The position numbers and the translations under genes are program-made. A stretch of 64,000 nt of DNA from Blastomyces gilchristii SLH14081. Taxonomy: Eukaryota > Ascomycota > Eurotiomycetes > Onygenales > Ajellomycetaceae. The stretch is from NCBI RefSeq assembly GCF_000003855.2, contig NW_003101679.1, positions 3,670,561-3,734,560 on the forward strand, read 5' to 3'. This document shows, one piece after another, positions 45,923 through 57,243 of the stretch (its first letter is position 1; every line of letters begins with the position of its first letter). A model generated the notes under the pieces. It was not told the origin of the DNA. It saw only the letters and a list, made by a program, of their open reading frames with translations, and made no database searches.

Positions 45923-47032
45923 TGTAGAATCAACATGTTTCATCATGATTTCTTCTTTTTCAATCAAATCACAGAGAATATGATATCTAATCTTGATGTG
46001 ACACAATCTTTGTGTTAAGAATTCCTCATTTGCTAGATCAATTGCTCTCTTATTATTAACTTGTAGATGTGAGTATATTTTCACTTTTTCATCATTCATC
46101 AACTCAGTGTCATATAACATATCATTCAATTAGATTATCTCACAAGCTGTCTCACTAGCTACAATATATTCAGCTTCTGTAATTAATTTGATAATAGATG
46201 TCTGTCTCTGCAATCATTATGAGATCAGTGACTCATTAATTAATATAACATAGTCAGTAGTTAATTTGTATTAAGAATTCGCTCTCACTCAGTCTGAATC
46301 ACAGTATACTACAGAACTCAGGTTCTCATCACTGATCTTCTTTCTGTATAATATGTTATAGTTTTTCATCTTCTTAACATAATGTAGAACATGCTTCAAC
46401 ACTGCTCAACATACTTTATATGAATATGAGTTAAAATGTGAGAGATAGTTAACTGTGAATGCCAGGTCTGACTGACTGCTTGAGATTAAATACTGCAATG
46501 ATTTCAATTCTTGATAATATCTTATAGCTGTAAAGTCATCATTCAATTCATCATTCTCATCAGGTGAAAACTTCAGTTATATATTCATCATCATTGAGAT
46601 TCTCGCAGGATTCATCTTATTCATGTCAAAATCTTCAAGAATCTTCACAATATAACAGCTCTGTGTAACTGCTAGATCACTATTTCTCTGATATTTAATC
46701 TTCATTTCAAGATATAGCTTGGTCTCTTTGACATTCTTTATCTCAAATCTCTTTACAATCTCTCTTAATACTCAGTTTAATTACTGTTCTTGAGATTCTG
46801 TCACCTGATAATCATTGACATGCAATGTCAGATAGATCTTGTGAACAGAGTGATATAGAAATTCATCATCATAAAATAATATCATGAATCTCAATGTGAT
46901 GAGATGTTCTATTACTAGGAAATATTATACTCTCACAGCTTGCTTCATTTTATATAGACTCTGACAGAGTAGTCTCATCAAGCCTCTTCTGCTGTGCTTA
47001 ACATCTGTGAACAGTTGTATATAGATCATCTC

Positions 47033-47121
47033 ATCCCCGGTGGCCGAATGGTTAATGCGGCCACCCGGTAGCACCTTGGCGTGGGAAACCAAGGCGCGTG
47101 GGTTCGAAACCCGCAGGGGAT
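47033..47121 (+). other. tRNA-like head of the SINE (internal pol III promoter)
   Basis: A box TGGCCGAATGG at 47041-47051 and B box GGTTCGAAACC at 47101-47111. A T-arm (GTGGG, loop TTCGAAA, CCCGC) and a possible acceptor pairing (ATCCCC with GGGGAT) can be drawn. CCTTGG and CCAAGG (about 47072-47092) pair like the long variable arm of class II tRNAs, and GGCCGAATGGTTAATGC resembles Ser or Leu tRNA D-arms. The anticodon arm cannot be folded, so this is a tRNA relic and not a working tRNA gene. Confidence 0.8.
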
Positions 47122-47406
47122 ACATTAAATCCGGAACTCAAGCACCTCAGGTTCCTAATAAATACAGAGGTGTACAAATCGCTCCAATGAATTGCTCTAT
47201 GTTCCTGGGCTGGGAAGTTATTATCGCATGTATCTAATTGTCACTCCTTTGTATTTTCCTATGTTCTTGTTATCTTGGCGTGGTCTCAACACCTGTATTT
47301 CCTCCTGTATAACCAACACTTGACCTGTATTTAACATCACGCAAGGACTCATCATAAGCTCCGCTTGCATATGAGTATAATGGAAGAATAATAATAATAA
47401 TAATAA
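47035..47406 (+). mobile_element. tRNA-derived SINE, intact and almost unmutated
   Basis: A 372-bp element inside Copia D with a perfect 13-bp duplication TAGATCATCTCAT at 47022-47034 and 47407-47419. The head is tRNA-like with pol III boxes; the body is non-coding and unrelated to other parts of the window. The 3' end (TGCATATGAGTATAATGGAAGAA plus ATA repeats, 47367-47406) resembles the LINE L2 end, which has TGCATACATC, then TATAATTGAAGAA and the same ATA repeats. It is therefore probably mobilised by this LINE. CpG and GG are fully kept, unlike the flanking DNA; its length is below the repeat size usually needed for RIP. Confidence 0.9.
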
Positions 47407-48104
47407 TAGATCATCTCATTCTGTGATAGTATATCATTCAAAAATGTGAATATATAGTCAATCAATTTGATCTTCCATTCTTTGACAGTTGATATAGTGA
47501 ATAGACTGCATAATATAGGCCCTGATACCACTGCAGTATACAATCTCATATACTGAATACTCTGCTGTTGCAAGAACTCTCTAATCACTTAGTGAGCTTT
47601 AAAGTGAATGATTTCTCTCTTATTATTGAATTTTCAATCATATACTTATTTATCTGTAAGAATATTCATTTCCAGAGCCTTCTCAACAATAATATATATC
47701 TTCTTCTATTCAAATATCTTAATCTTCTTTTTCATTGTCTTATGTCAATAGTCTCAGTCTGAGCTTCTCTTGACATCTGCCAGTGTAGTTGATCAGTCTA
47801 TCAGAATATTTAAAACAGAATTATTCTTATTAACAGAGTCTTCAGACTCTTCATTCATAACAAGCTGTGTCTCATTATCTAAAAGATAGATTGAATCAAT
47901 TACACTCTCTAAGTTCTCATTGACAATCATCTTTAAAATATCTGACTTTTCCTTCACTAAATGTTATAGTAAGCAGTACTGTCATCTCTCTCTGATATTC
48001 AGAATGTTCAATTCATTAGACAATTCATTGAATTCTCTCACTGTATTTACAGGTATATTTGCACTCATGTCAAGAGCTTCATTAAATATAATATCTCATG
48101 CAAT

Positions 48105-48271
48105 TGTGATTCAAAGGTTGCTTTAGCCAGCGTACGATTACAGGCGTACGCCGGCTTCTTATATATTGTACGCTAAATTAATTAGTGGCCGCTATGGCCT
48201 CTTTACATTTGTAAGCAAGTTCAGAAGCAGCTGTGTTATTATCTGACAGTCATACATTCTTCTGAATCACA
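48105..48271 (-). repeat. B3 3' LTR (167 bp)
   Basis: Plus strand reads TGTGATTCAAAGG to GAATCACA, the reverse complement of the B2 LTR with the same length and the same TTGCTTAC-type variant. Several CpGs near the outer end are kept; those near the inner end are lost. A pyrimidine-rich stretch (ATTCTCTCTCATT at 48271-48283), purine-rich on the minus strand, occupies the polypurine-tract position. Confidence 0.9.
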
Positions 48272-48715
48272 TTCTCTCTCATTAGATTTGATCACACTCA
48301 TATAACCATGACATTCACTCTAGCTTCATGCGGATTAGTATATCACTAGTATTCATGATTATGTGATCTATTCCTGATTCAGCTAGTATTCTGTATACAC
48401 TCTTATAAAGAAACTTTTACTATATTATATTACTTATTCACTAACTTTTCTCATTCTTCAATTATTTTCTTCATCATCATCATCATTGAATGTCACTATC
48501 ATCTCATCTCAGATTACTGCTTCTTCTTCTGTTTAACACCTTCTATCTGTTTATCTATCACATTGTACATGTTTCTGGTGATGGCCTCTCATTCTCATAA
48601 TAAGCATTATTATAGTGCTCATACTGAGCAGTTCATTAGCAGTAAGTGTAATGCATTGTGAAATGTATATGATCAGAACTTATTTATCTTCTAATAATTA
48701 TTAGAATGTATTATC

Positions 48716-50162
48716 ATGAATAACACATCTTCTTCATCTTCTTATATACTCTTAACTGTTTTTGTTCTCAGTGAGTTTCTGATTGTGTTTTCTGACATGA
48801 ATTTGCATGAATGCAGATGCTGATATATTGATTTTTATTTATATAGAATCTTCACATATTGACAGATTCATGTTCACTGATGATAGTGAACCCACTATTG
48901 AATCATTGATTGAGAACTTGAAGAATGTGATAATGAAGAAATTACTCATATTATGTATGACTAAGTCTCTTACATTCTTCTTTACTCTCTCTGTTTCTTT
49001 CTCTGCTGCTTTCTCTTAATCTTCTACACCTGCTTCTGTGTCTGATTCTCTCACTCTCACTATCTCTGTTTCTGTGACTCTTACTTCTGCTACTTCTGGT
49101 TTTACTATCTCTGCTTTTATTACCAGCTCTTCTAATTTCAAGGAGATGTTATATAGACTTAATAAATCATGTTTCTCAGTGTATACACTTCTGCTCTTCT
49201 TGTCAACTCTCAGAATAATTTATGGTACAAAGACTGTGTATAACATGACTATCTAAAGCTTGATCATGAACACTGATTATTATGTTTATTTTAAATATTC
49301 ATGATGAGATAATTATTCATTTATATCAGAGAATTATCTTCTCTCTCAACAGTGTTAAGATTGTAAGTCTTTTTCTTTTACATCTTTTCTTTCTAATACT
49401 GATTTTTCTGTTCTTAGAAGAAATTATTATGAGTTTTACTGTGTACAAAGTTATAATATTCACAGATAGTAAGAAACTTTTCATGACTGTAAAGTTTAAT
49501 ATTGCAGAGATATCTGCTCTAATGAATTTCTTCAGAATAATAGATCTGTATTGACCTATTTTTTGATATCTGTCATCTGACTTTGTAATGCAGGTGAAAG
49601 ATATCTGTGTTTTCAGGAATGAAAATATGAATATTGTACTTTTTTACATCTGCAGGCATGAGACTCATACACCTTGTCTGAGATGTTATTGTAAAAATGA
49701 GCTGTTTACACACTGTGTTCTGCTTTCTACATTTCTCTGTGTTTCTCTCTCTCTTTCTGAGAAGTCTTGTATGTGTTGTAATTATGTATATAACTCTAAG
49801 ATCAGCAGATGTTCATTTAATAACTATTCTCATCTCTGATTTTGTAGTTTTTATATGCTAACAATAATTCTTAGTTACTTTGATATCAGAGATCATTCTA
49901 ATCAAAGATAATAATGCTGCTGAGACTACTCTCTCTCATTCTCAAGCTTCTCTCACTGCTTTCTCTTCCTTCTCTATGAGAAACATTGTATACACACTGA
50001 GTTGTAAGCATTCAGCTCTGAGTGACTCTCACTGTTATTTATTCAGTTCTGTATCTTCTTCTTCTTCTGTTTCTTCTGTCTCTGTTCTCTCTGCTCTGAC
50101 TTCTGATTCTGCAGATTCTGTGCTCTTCTTCAATTTTTCTACATGTATGTGTATGCATTTCT
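48716..50162 (+). pseudogene. B3 antisense Cys-rich accessory gene, cut by L2
   Basis: Antisense to B3 pol, as in B1 and B2. The start ATG at 48716 gives MNNTSSSSSYILLTV. The acidic and helix-prone block ESLIENLKNVIMKKL is at 48894-48940, and a Ser/Thr-rich stretch follows. The second block (49588-49839) has THTPCLRCYCKN and CCNYVYNSKISRCSF, the best form of the shared motif. The third block (49880-50164) is Ser-rich. The end of the gene (ISVNLVINDINVIYRV) lies after L2 at 55755-55850. A likely 3' splice site TTGTAATGCAG precedes the second block. Function unknown. Confidence 0.7.
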
Positions 50163-51386
50163 AAATCTGCTGTCTTCAAACCTGCTAGTTCAAAATCTGC
50201 TCAAAATTCTGAGAAATCTGAGAAGAATATTTCTCAGACCTCTGTTCATAGAAAGGAAAAAAAAGAAATGCAAAAAGAGAAGAACTTTCAAATCTCCAGA
50301 AACAGAAGACTTATTCTCAAAGTCTCAAACCAGGAGAGCTTGCAAAAAAACAAGCTAAACTCAAACCTCATTTTCAGAATTAGAAATGAAATTAACCAGC
50401 AGTTCTTTTCTCAGTTAATGACTGATATTGAAGTTCAAAAACCAGTCATAGCTTCAATTGAGCCATCTTTCTTTGAAAACTCTATTATTTTGACTACAAT
50501 GCCTGAATTCAGTGCAGAATTCCTCATTCAGAATGAGAATCTCTGGAAATCAGCAATAGAATCTCTACTGAATACAACAATTCTATCTGAAAGAGATGAA
50601 AAGTGGGACAAATTCATTCTTCATGATATTCCAGTTGAAATTTTTGACTGTGAGAAAGGAATGCTGCTTCTCAAAAATGAATTAGAAGAATACAATTCTA
50701 TTCAACTGAGAAAAGAGTCTGTATGACTTAATTCAATTGAGTTCAGACAGAGCAGAAGAAATGCCTCTGTTCTAGTATATACAAAGACACTTGAACAATC
50801 AAGAATCTCTGAAGTAAGAGTAGCAGGTTTGAAAATGAGAGTTCATGAATACAAAGATTCAAGAATGAATCTCAAAGCTCAAACACAGTGTTCAAACTGT
50901 CAAAGATATGGACACTTTGCAATCTCTTGTTTCAGAGACTCAAAATGCGCATTCTGTGCTAGAGATCACAAAACTAGTGAGCATAAATGTGAAACATGCT
51001 CAAAAAGAGGTGAAATATGTCAACATACTCTGCTTAAGTGCTTCAATTGTAAAGAAAAACATGCATCTAGCTCAAAAGAATGTGTATTTGCTTCAAGAAC
51101 TCAGAAGAACTGGAGAAAAGATGAAGCTCAAAGTGAATCTAAAACTGAAGAGAAAAGTCAAGCTAGTAAATCCACAACTGCAAGCTCAAAAAGAAGAAAC
51201 TCTCAACTATCTAGGTCTTCAAACTCTAATTCTCCAGCTAAATGTAAACAGAATTTGAATCCTCAAACACCTGTTAAGATTAGAGAATTGAGAAATGACT
51301 CTGATAATAAACTAGATAGAATGCAAGCAGTTGAGATTCCTGCTTTTCAAAATAGTTATAATCTACTATCTGGTGATAGTGATTAG
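50163..51386 (+). pseudogene. L2 ORF1, zinc-knuckle RNA-binding protein (one stop)
   Basis: About 408 codons in one phase, interrupted once by TGA at 50724-50726 at a likely Trp position. The basic N-terminal part has no ATG until 50268. Three zinc knuckles: CSNCQRYGHFAISC at 50889-50930 (perfect CX2CX4HX4C), then CAFCARDHKTSEHKC and CFNCKEKHASSSKEC. The C-terminal part is Ser-, Lys- and Asn-rich and ends LLSGDSD. It would bind the LINE RNA in the particle. The true start is probably upstream of the truncation point or at 50268. Confidence 0.85.
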
Positions 51387-51415
51387 ATTCTACTATATCT
51401 TCACTCTTTTTTAGT

Positions 51416-54400
51416 ATGAATATACAACAAAAACAACAAAAAAAGTTTAAAAACTCTTCAAAAATCACATTTATTCAAAATAATGTGGATAGAAACTCAA
51501 ATTGCATTTATTCTTGTCTTCAGATTGCATTTGAACAAAAAGTTGACTTTGTACTTCTTCAAGAACTAAATTTTGATACTGAGCAAAAGTATATCATTTC
51601 TCATCCAAGCTATTACTGCTTTCTTCCTGAAAAATCTGAGATAAAATCAAGAGTAGCAATCTATGAGAGAAAAAGATCAAGATATCAATTTAATCTGAGA
51701 TTTGATATCATATCTGACTCTGACATTCTAGTGGGTGACATTATAGATAAAGATAATGAGTTTGATACTATTCAACTTATAAATATCTATAATGAAAAAT
51801 CATTGAAAGAAAACAACAATATCTGGACAATTGATAGAGGATTTTTGAATATAACTCCCTTAAAAAAAGTCTATAATTGCAGGAGACTTCAATGCACATC
51901 ATCTCTGATAGAACTCAGAGTGCACAAGAGCAGTAAGAGCAGATAAACTGGTTGAATGAACTTTTGAGCATTCAATAGATTTAGTTAACAAGTCTGATCA
52001 ACAAACATTCTTTAGAAAAGGCATGAAACAGAAATCTATTATAGATCTAACTTTCATGTCACAAAATCTAATTGAAAAAAGACTTATAAACTGGTTTATT
52101 GATTCAAATGAAACCTCAGGATTGAGTCATGAGATCATTCAATTTGATATTGAACTGAGTGAAAAACAAAGAAGTGAAAATCCTCTTCTCTCTAATCAGT
52201 ATAACTTTGAAAAAGCTGATTGGAAAGCAGTTGAAGAAAGAGTAAAACAGCTGAAATCTGAAAGGCAGAATGAGCTCTATTGAAATCAAGATCAAGATAT
52301 ATCAAATGAAATGCTTAAGAATAGAGCAAAGCTGATTACATCTATTCTTCTAACAAGTATTGAAGAAATTATTCCAAAGAAAAAGTCTTCTGAGTATTCC
52401 AAACCTTGATGGAATGAGAATATCACTTCTAAAAGAAAGCAATTAGCCACTGCTAAGAGAGATTGGAAGAATCACTTAATATCTGATGAAGAGTTCAAAG
52501 CTATTTGAAATGAATATTTTTCAGATATTAAAAAAGCCAAAACAGATTGCTGGAACAAATTTCTTGAAGAAGCATAAGAAAAAGAAGTTTTCAAACCCTT
52601 CAACTATACTAAAACAAGAAGTGTAGCAAAGCTTCCAACCTTAGAATATGAATTTCAGAATGAATTATATACAGCAAATTCTTTTGAGGAAAAATGTCAA
52701 GCTTTTATAAGAATTCTCTTTCAAAACTCATCATCACATTTAGAAGAGGAGAATATGTCATTTCATGAATATATTGATGAAAATAACTGGGAATGGCCTG
52801 AGCTTATATATGATGAACTAGAGTCAGCAATATTCTCAAGTTCAATTAAAACTGCTGCAGGGCCTGATTCAATTAATCACTCAATTATTCAAAACACATA
52901 TTCCTACTTGAAGAATGAATATTTTGAGCTCTTTTTCAATCTCTTAAAAAATGATTATCATCCTGAATGCTGGAGAGAAGCTACTGAAGTAATCCTTGCA
53001 AAATCTAATAGAAAGGCTTCAATTCCTAAGTCATATAGAGTAATATCTCTGTTGAACTGTTTGGGAAAAATTCTAGAAAAGATAATAGCTACTAGATTAT
53101 CTTTTATAAGCTCTATTAGTGATTCTCTTCTATTTAATGAACAAATGAGAGGTAGAAAACAATGTTCTGCAATTGATACTGTTCTCTCAGTTATTCATGA
53201 TGTTCAAGTAGCAAAGCATGAAGACCTGGTCTCAACTGCAGTTTTTATTGATATAAAAGGTGCATTTGATCATGTGTCAAAGTCTAAGATGATTCAAACT
53301 TTGAAGATGTTACAACTGCCACTTTCTCTAATAAAATGAGTCAATTGTTTCATGTCTAAAAGAATTATACAACTATTCTTTGATGGAAGAAAACAAGATA
53401 AAACTGAGATAAAAATAGGAGTATCACAAGAATCTCCAATCTCACCTGTTTTATTTGCAATATACACTGCATATCTATTCAAGAATAGAGAGATGAAAAT
53501 AGTGAGATCTTCAAGTTATGTAGATGATATTGGTCTACTCTACAGTTCAAAGACAATCAAAGAGAACTTAGAAGTGATTGAGAAAGCAGCAAAGGAAATC
53601 TTTGTTAGAGCAGATATCAACCTAATTCAATTTGATATGAATAAAACTGAGTTAATTCACTTTTTTTCCAGATTTAATGAGAAAGAACTAAGTCTAACTC
53701 TTTTGAATAAAGAGATTAAACCCGGTTTAAATGTCAAATGACTAGGAGTATGGTTAAACTCCAAGCTGAATTTTAAATATCATATTCAACAAAGAATCAT
53801 CAAGCCAGAGAGACTACTGAATAGTATAATCAGACTATCAAATACTGAGAGAGGTCTATTCTTTCAGGCTATGAGACAGTTATACATAGCCTGTATTACA
53901 TCAGTAGCTGATTATGAAGTTCAAGTTTGATGAAACAATCAAGGAAACTTCACTGAACTCTTTCAAAGTCTACAAAACAGAGCTTTGAGAAGAATTCTGA
54001 GTGCATTCAAGTCATCTCCTATTAAAGCAATGGAAATTGAAGCTTCAATTCCACCTCCTGCTATTCAATTTGAAAAGGCCTGTATGAACTATGCTCTGAG
54101 AGTCATGAAGATGAGCTCAAATCATATAATCAGAGAAAGAGTCTCTTCTTCATTTCTATCAGTTAACTCAGGAAATGAACTGGATTGAAATAGATTTCTT
54201 GATTGAAATGAGAATAATACTTTAAAGAAAATGCCCTCTCAACTGTATAGACTATGTTCACTTATTAAGAATCAATTTTCTTCATTAAATGTTGAGAAAA
54301 TTGATCATGAGAAGATATCTCTCTGGAGAGAAAAGCTGGAATCTCTCATAGACTTACAAATAAGTGAACTATCTAAAGAGAGAGAATATGAACAGCATTT

Positions 54401-55364
54401 GAAGAAGATCTCTACAATTAATATAAAAGACTCTATTCTGATCTACTCAGATGGCTCAAAAAATGAGAATTTGAATAGATTAGGCGCAGGCATTGCTTAT
54501 ACTGAAGATAATATTAATTTTATCTCAGATTTCTGGAATTTAGGCTGTGAATCTGAAGTCTTTGATGCTGAACTATTTGCAATAGTGAAAGCTTTCAAAC
54601 TCATTGAAATAAAATCTTATAAAAGAGGAAATGATTTGAAAGAGACATGAATATTCTCTGATAGTCAAGCTGCTTTAAAAAGACTTAGAAATAGTCAGAT
54701 TCATAATGATCAAATGAATCTTGAACTGATTTTAAACTCTGTTTTGAAAATTCAAAAGAGAAGAATATCAAAACTGATAATTCATCTGCATTGGGTTCCT
54801 GCTCATATGAATATTCATGGCAATGAATTGGCTGATTCAGCTGTAAAAAAGGGTTCAGAATTAAGCAGATCTATTCAAAAAACAGTGTCCTGGTCTTTCA
54901 TAAAGAGAAAGATAAAAGAATCTTGTTTAAATAAGTGGAATGAAAGCTGGCAGAAACAAAAGAAGAGTATACATTATTCAAGATTTAAGACAAAACCAAA
55001 GTGGAAATCTTGTTCAATTAAATGTAAAAAGAAAATATTCTCATCTATAATTCAGCTGAAACTAGGACATGGTTATTTCAAATCTTATATACAAAGATTT
55101 GATGATAGATTTGATTCAACAGAGTGCTCATTCTGCAATGTGAATGAAAATCCTGAGTATATTGTAATGCATTGTGCATTATACAATAGTCTCAGAGTCA
55201 GATTAAAGAAGAAGTATGATTTAAATCAATTAAATATGAGGTTCTTATTCTCAACTGAGACAGAAACTAAATACTTAATAGACTTTCTATCAGAAACTAG
55301 AGCAGCTACAAGAAAATGGCTGAATTCAGAAGTATCTGAATATGAAGAGGTGGAAATTGACTAG
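51416..55364 (+). pseudogene. L2 ORF2: APE endonuclease, RT, RNase H (frameshift and stops)
   Basis: Starts at the ATG 30 bases after ORF1. Endonuclease blocks FIQNNVDRNS and VLLQE precede a 1-base insertion in an A7 run (51862-51868), after which the phase shifts; the next phase then holds the GDFNAHH block and stays open to TAG at 55362, except for about twelve TGA, one TAG and one TAA. RT: AAGPDSIN, IKGAFDHV, GVSQESPISPVLF, and the catalytic SYVDDIGLL (YVDD at 53517-53528). RNase H: YSDGSK, FDAELFAI, FSDSQAAL, HMNIHGNELAD. A C-terminal CSFC...HC zinc-finger-like segment is near 55128-55175. Otherwise complete. Confidence 0.9.
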
Positions 55365-55754
55365 ATATAGTCTGTTAAAACAGCTATATATTATCTTTTA
55401 ATAATTTTGTTTTGTTATAGTCTCTCTTTACTGTACTTGTTTCCTTCTGTTCTTTTCTCTATCTATTTAATGTGTCTATTGTTAAGACTATGTTCTCTTT
55501 TCTTTTATCATAATATTTTCAAATGATTTCAAACTATCAGAAGGTGTTGAAATACTGCAATTTGTAAACAGTTTTTGTATTCTGGGCTGGAATTTTCTGA
55601 TTTTGCATATTTGAAATTGATAAATGTATAATAGTTGACTCTATAGATATAGGAAAAACCCTGAGAACTAAAGATTCTCAGGTAGATGTCATAGTCTCTG
55701 ACTGCATACATCTATAATTGAAGAATAATAATAATAATAATGTATGCATTTCTA

Positions 55755-56619
55755 TATTGATATTTCAGTCAATCTTGTGATAAATGACATTAATGTCATA
55801 TACAGAGTGGTAGAGGAATTGAAGATATGTATAACATTGTTGTAAGAGTGGCTTACAGCTCTTAAATTCCTTGCAGATCTTGAGTTTTGAGACTTTCTTT
55901 GTTTTTGATGTTTTTCAGATGATGTGATGTTGAAAATAGATTAATGTATGATGTATGAAAATGAATAAGATGTATATAATAATATTTATCTTTTACAGCT
56001 GACTCTTACAGTTGATGATCAATTTATTATCTCTTTTCTTTTCTTACACTTTTTCTTTATCTGTTAGTCACTACTCTTATATAATCTCTATATAATACAG
56101 TGTTCAGTGACTAGATTCAGTAGCTTTCATCTTTTGTAATTCTATCTTATACATTATACTGTCTCTCTTCACCTGCTCAGATTACTACAGTGAAGAGCTC
56201 ATTGAAACTAATCTCACTTAACTTCTGAGTGTTCTCAGAGATTGAGATGACTTGATCTCATATGTTTACAGATGTTTCAGATGATTTATTCTCTATTATC
56301 TTCATAATTGAACTGATGTAAACAGTTGAATTCATCTCTGAATTTCTTTTTCTTCTGTGACCTGATTTATGTATAAGTCTGCTGCTTTGAGACTGTTCTT
56401 TACTGTGTTGTATTCACTGTCTGTGATGTGTTATTGTATGATCAGCTATAGTCTCATCACTTATTAAAGTGTGATGTTTGTCTGATTTCTCTGTTTCTTC
56501 TCATTCTTTTCTTATAATCATGAAAAGATCAGAATAAGTGAGATTATCTGATTTATAAGTGTCTATGATTTCTCTTACTTCATGAGACTTTTTAATTATA
56601 AGTCTCTTCTTTTTCAATG
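55755..56619 (-). pseudogene. B3 integrase C-terminal region and end of antisense gene
   Basis: 55755-55855 finishes the plus-strand antisense gene. From about 55860 to 56619 the minus strand matches B1 25800-26560, i.e. the region after the integrase core and the spacer. It contains many stops. It ends at the CTTAT target duplication of A4 (56620-56624). Confidence 0.75.
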
Positions 56620-56624
56620 CTTAT

Positions 56625-56933
56625 TGTGGCGGGCTGCGCCCGATCAATCATATAGACTATTCCGTTACACTTCACAGATTTCAATCACTTCATTCTTGAA
56701 CGTGTACACTCCGATTCTCAGCCATTCTCAATCGCCGATCCTCGGCCGCTACGAACGCGCGTATATTCTCCCGCCCTGAAGCTCCACCGCGTACACCACT
56801 ACATATGTGTATAAATATTCATCTTGATCACTGATTCTTGCACTTTCTCTTTCTTTTCTTCTCTAATGTTTTTATCTTTGTTATATAAGACCTATTAATA
56901 TTATATCAATCTATTCAGTGTAGGCCTCTTACA
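56625..56933 (+). repeat. A4 5' LTR with promoter elements (309 bp)
   Basis: Starts TGTGGCGGGCTGCGCCC and ends CTCTTACA. TATAAATA at 56810-56817 and a pyrimidine tract at 56842-56864 precede AATGTTTTTAT (56865-56875), the inferred transcript start because it is what the primer site pairs with. CpGs are well kept (CGAACGCGCG near 56753). The upstream part would be U3, 56865 onward R-U5. Confidence 0.88.
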
Positions 56934-56935
56934 CT

Positions 56936-56946
56936 ATAAAAACATT
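56936..56946 (+). other. A4 self-priming primer-binding site
   Basis: ATAAAAACATT begins two bases after the 5' LTR and is the exact reverse complement (11/11) of LTR positions 56865-56875. In Tf1 of fission yeast the first 11 bases of the mRNA pair with such a site and are cleaved to prime reverse transcription; Tf1/sushi chromoviruses share this. No tRNA-type TGG is present here. Confidence 0.75.
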
Positions 56947-57243
56947 CATTGTCTTCTTATTAGGAAATGATTATCCATGCATTGTCTTCTCATTAGAAAC
57001 AATTATTCATCAAGAGATATCTAAATGTGTAACAATGTGTAAGAAATAGAGAAACAGTTAAGCAGATATTAAGTTCTTAGATAGAAGCTGCTTACCAGTC
57101 ACTCTGGCTCTGCAATAAGATTCTACAAAGAGAATATCAGTGAAAGACCTGAGAGTCCTGACACTCAGATGTATGAGATATTCATATGATTACACTTCTT
57201 CAAATTTCACAGATATTACATATCTGACAAACAATATAACCAT

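Larger units (their letters stand above)
38274..48104 (-). mobile_element. Copia element D, 3' half, split by C and a SINE
   Basis: Ty1/Copia element on the minus strand, inserted in B2. Visible own pieces are 38274-38668, 45928-47021 and 47420-48104: 3' LTR, end of RNase H, and reverse transcriptase. B3 interrupts it at 48105, so gag, integrase and the 5' LTR lie outside. The likely left target duplication is GATCT (38269-38273); its partner is not visible. Coding parts carry stops. Confidence 0.85.
45928..48104 (-). pseudogene. D reverse transcriptase and RNase H (dead), interrupted by SINE
   Basis: Minus-strand reading from the right: WVIREFLQQQSIQYMRLYTAVVS (Copia fingers), then LCQSLYKMKQAVRV (normally KSLYGLKQAPR), a catalytic box read as HVND near 46800-46815 (normally YVDD), LKHVLRYVKK, VVYCDSDW, and the RNase H end with EAEYIVAS, NNKRAIDLANE and HIKIRYHIL. 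This assigns Ty1/Copia. An 89-codon open stretch survives at 45860-46129 (extending into the C LTR). The SINE sits at 47035-47406 between Q-L-F-T-D and the preceding IY. Stops at TGA and TAA inactivate it. Confidence 0.88.
50163..55740 (+). mobile_element. LINE L2, best-preserved copy
   Basis: A 5578-bp non-LTR retrotransposon in the antisense gene of B3, with a perfect 13-bp duplication TGTATGCATTTCT at 50150-50162 and 55741-55753. It has two ORFs, a 375-base 3' UTR and an (AAT)n tail instead of poly(A). The ORF1 frame is open from the first base, so the copy is probably slightly 5'-truncated. A hairpin CCTGAGAA...TTCTCAGG lies at 55659-55682, about 55 bases from the tail. Zinc-knuckle ORF1 plus endonuclease, RT and RNase H fit the Tad1/I-like fungal LINEs. 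Confidence 0.93.

Noticed and set aside
47033..47121. Functional tRNA-Ser or tRNA-Leu gene
   Set aside because: The anticodon arm does not fold, and the sequence is the 5' head of a SINE with its own 13-bp target duplication.
47040..47237. 65-codon plus-strand frame
   Set aside because: It lies entirely within the SINE and overlaps the tRNA-like head; no protein similarity expected.
50163..55364. TGA might be read as Trp (alternative code, mitochondrial DNA)
   Set aside because: Many Trp positions in L2 and B1 still read TGG, homologous copies differ TGG/TGA at the same codon, and TAA/TAG stops and other C to T changes accompany them. This is mutation, not recoding.
55722..55740. AAT/ATT microsatellites at 47386-47406, 55722-55740 and 63051-63063 as independent repeats
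   Set aside because: Each sits exactly at a SINE or LINE 3' end and is the element's tail.
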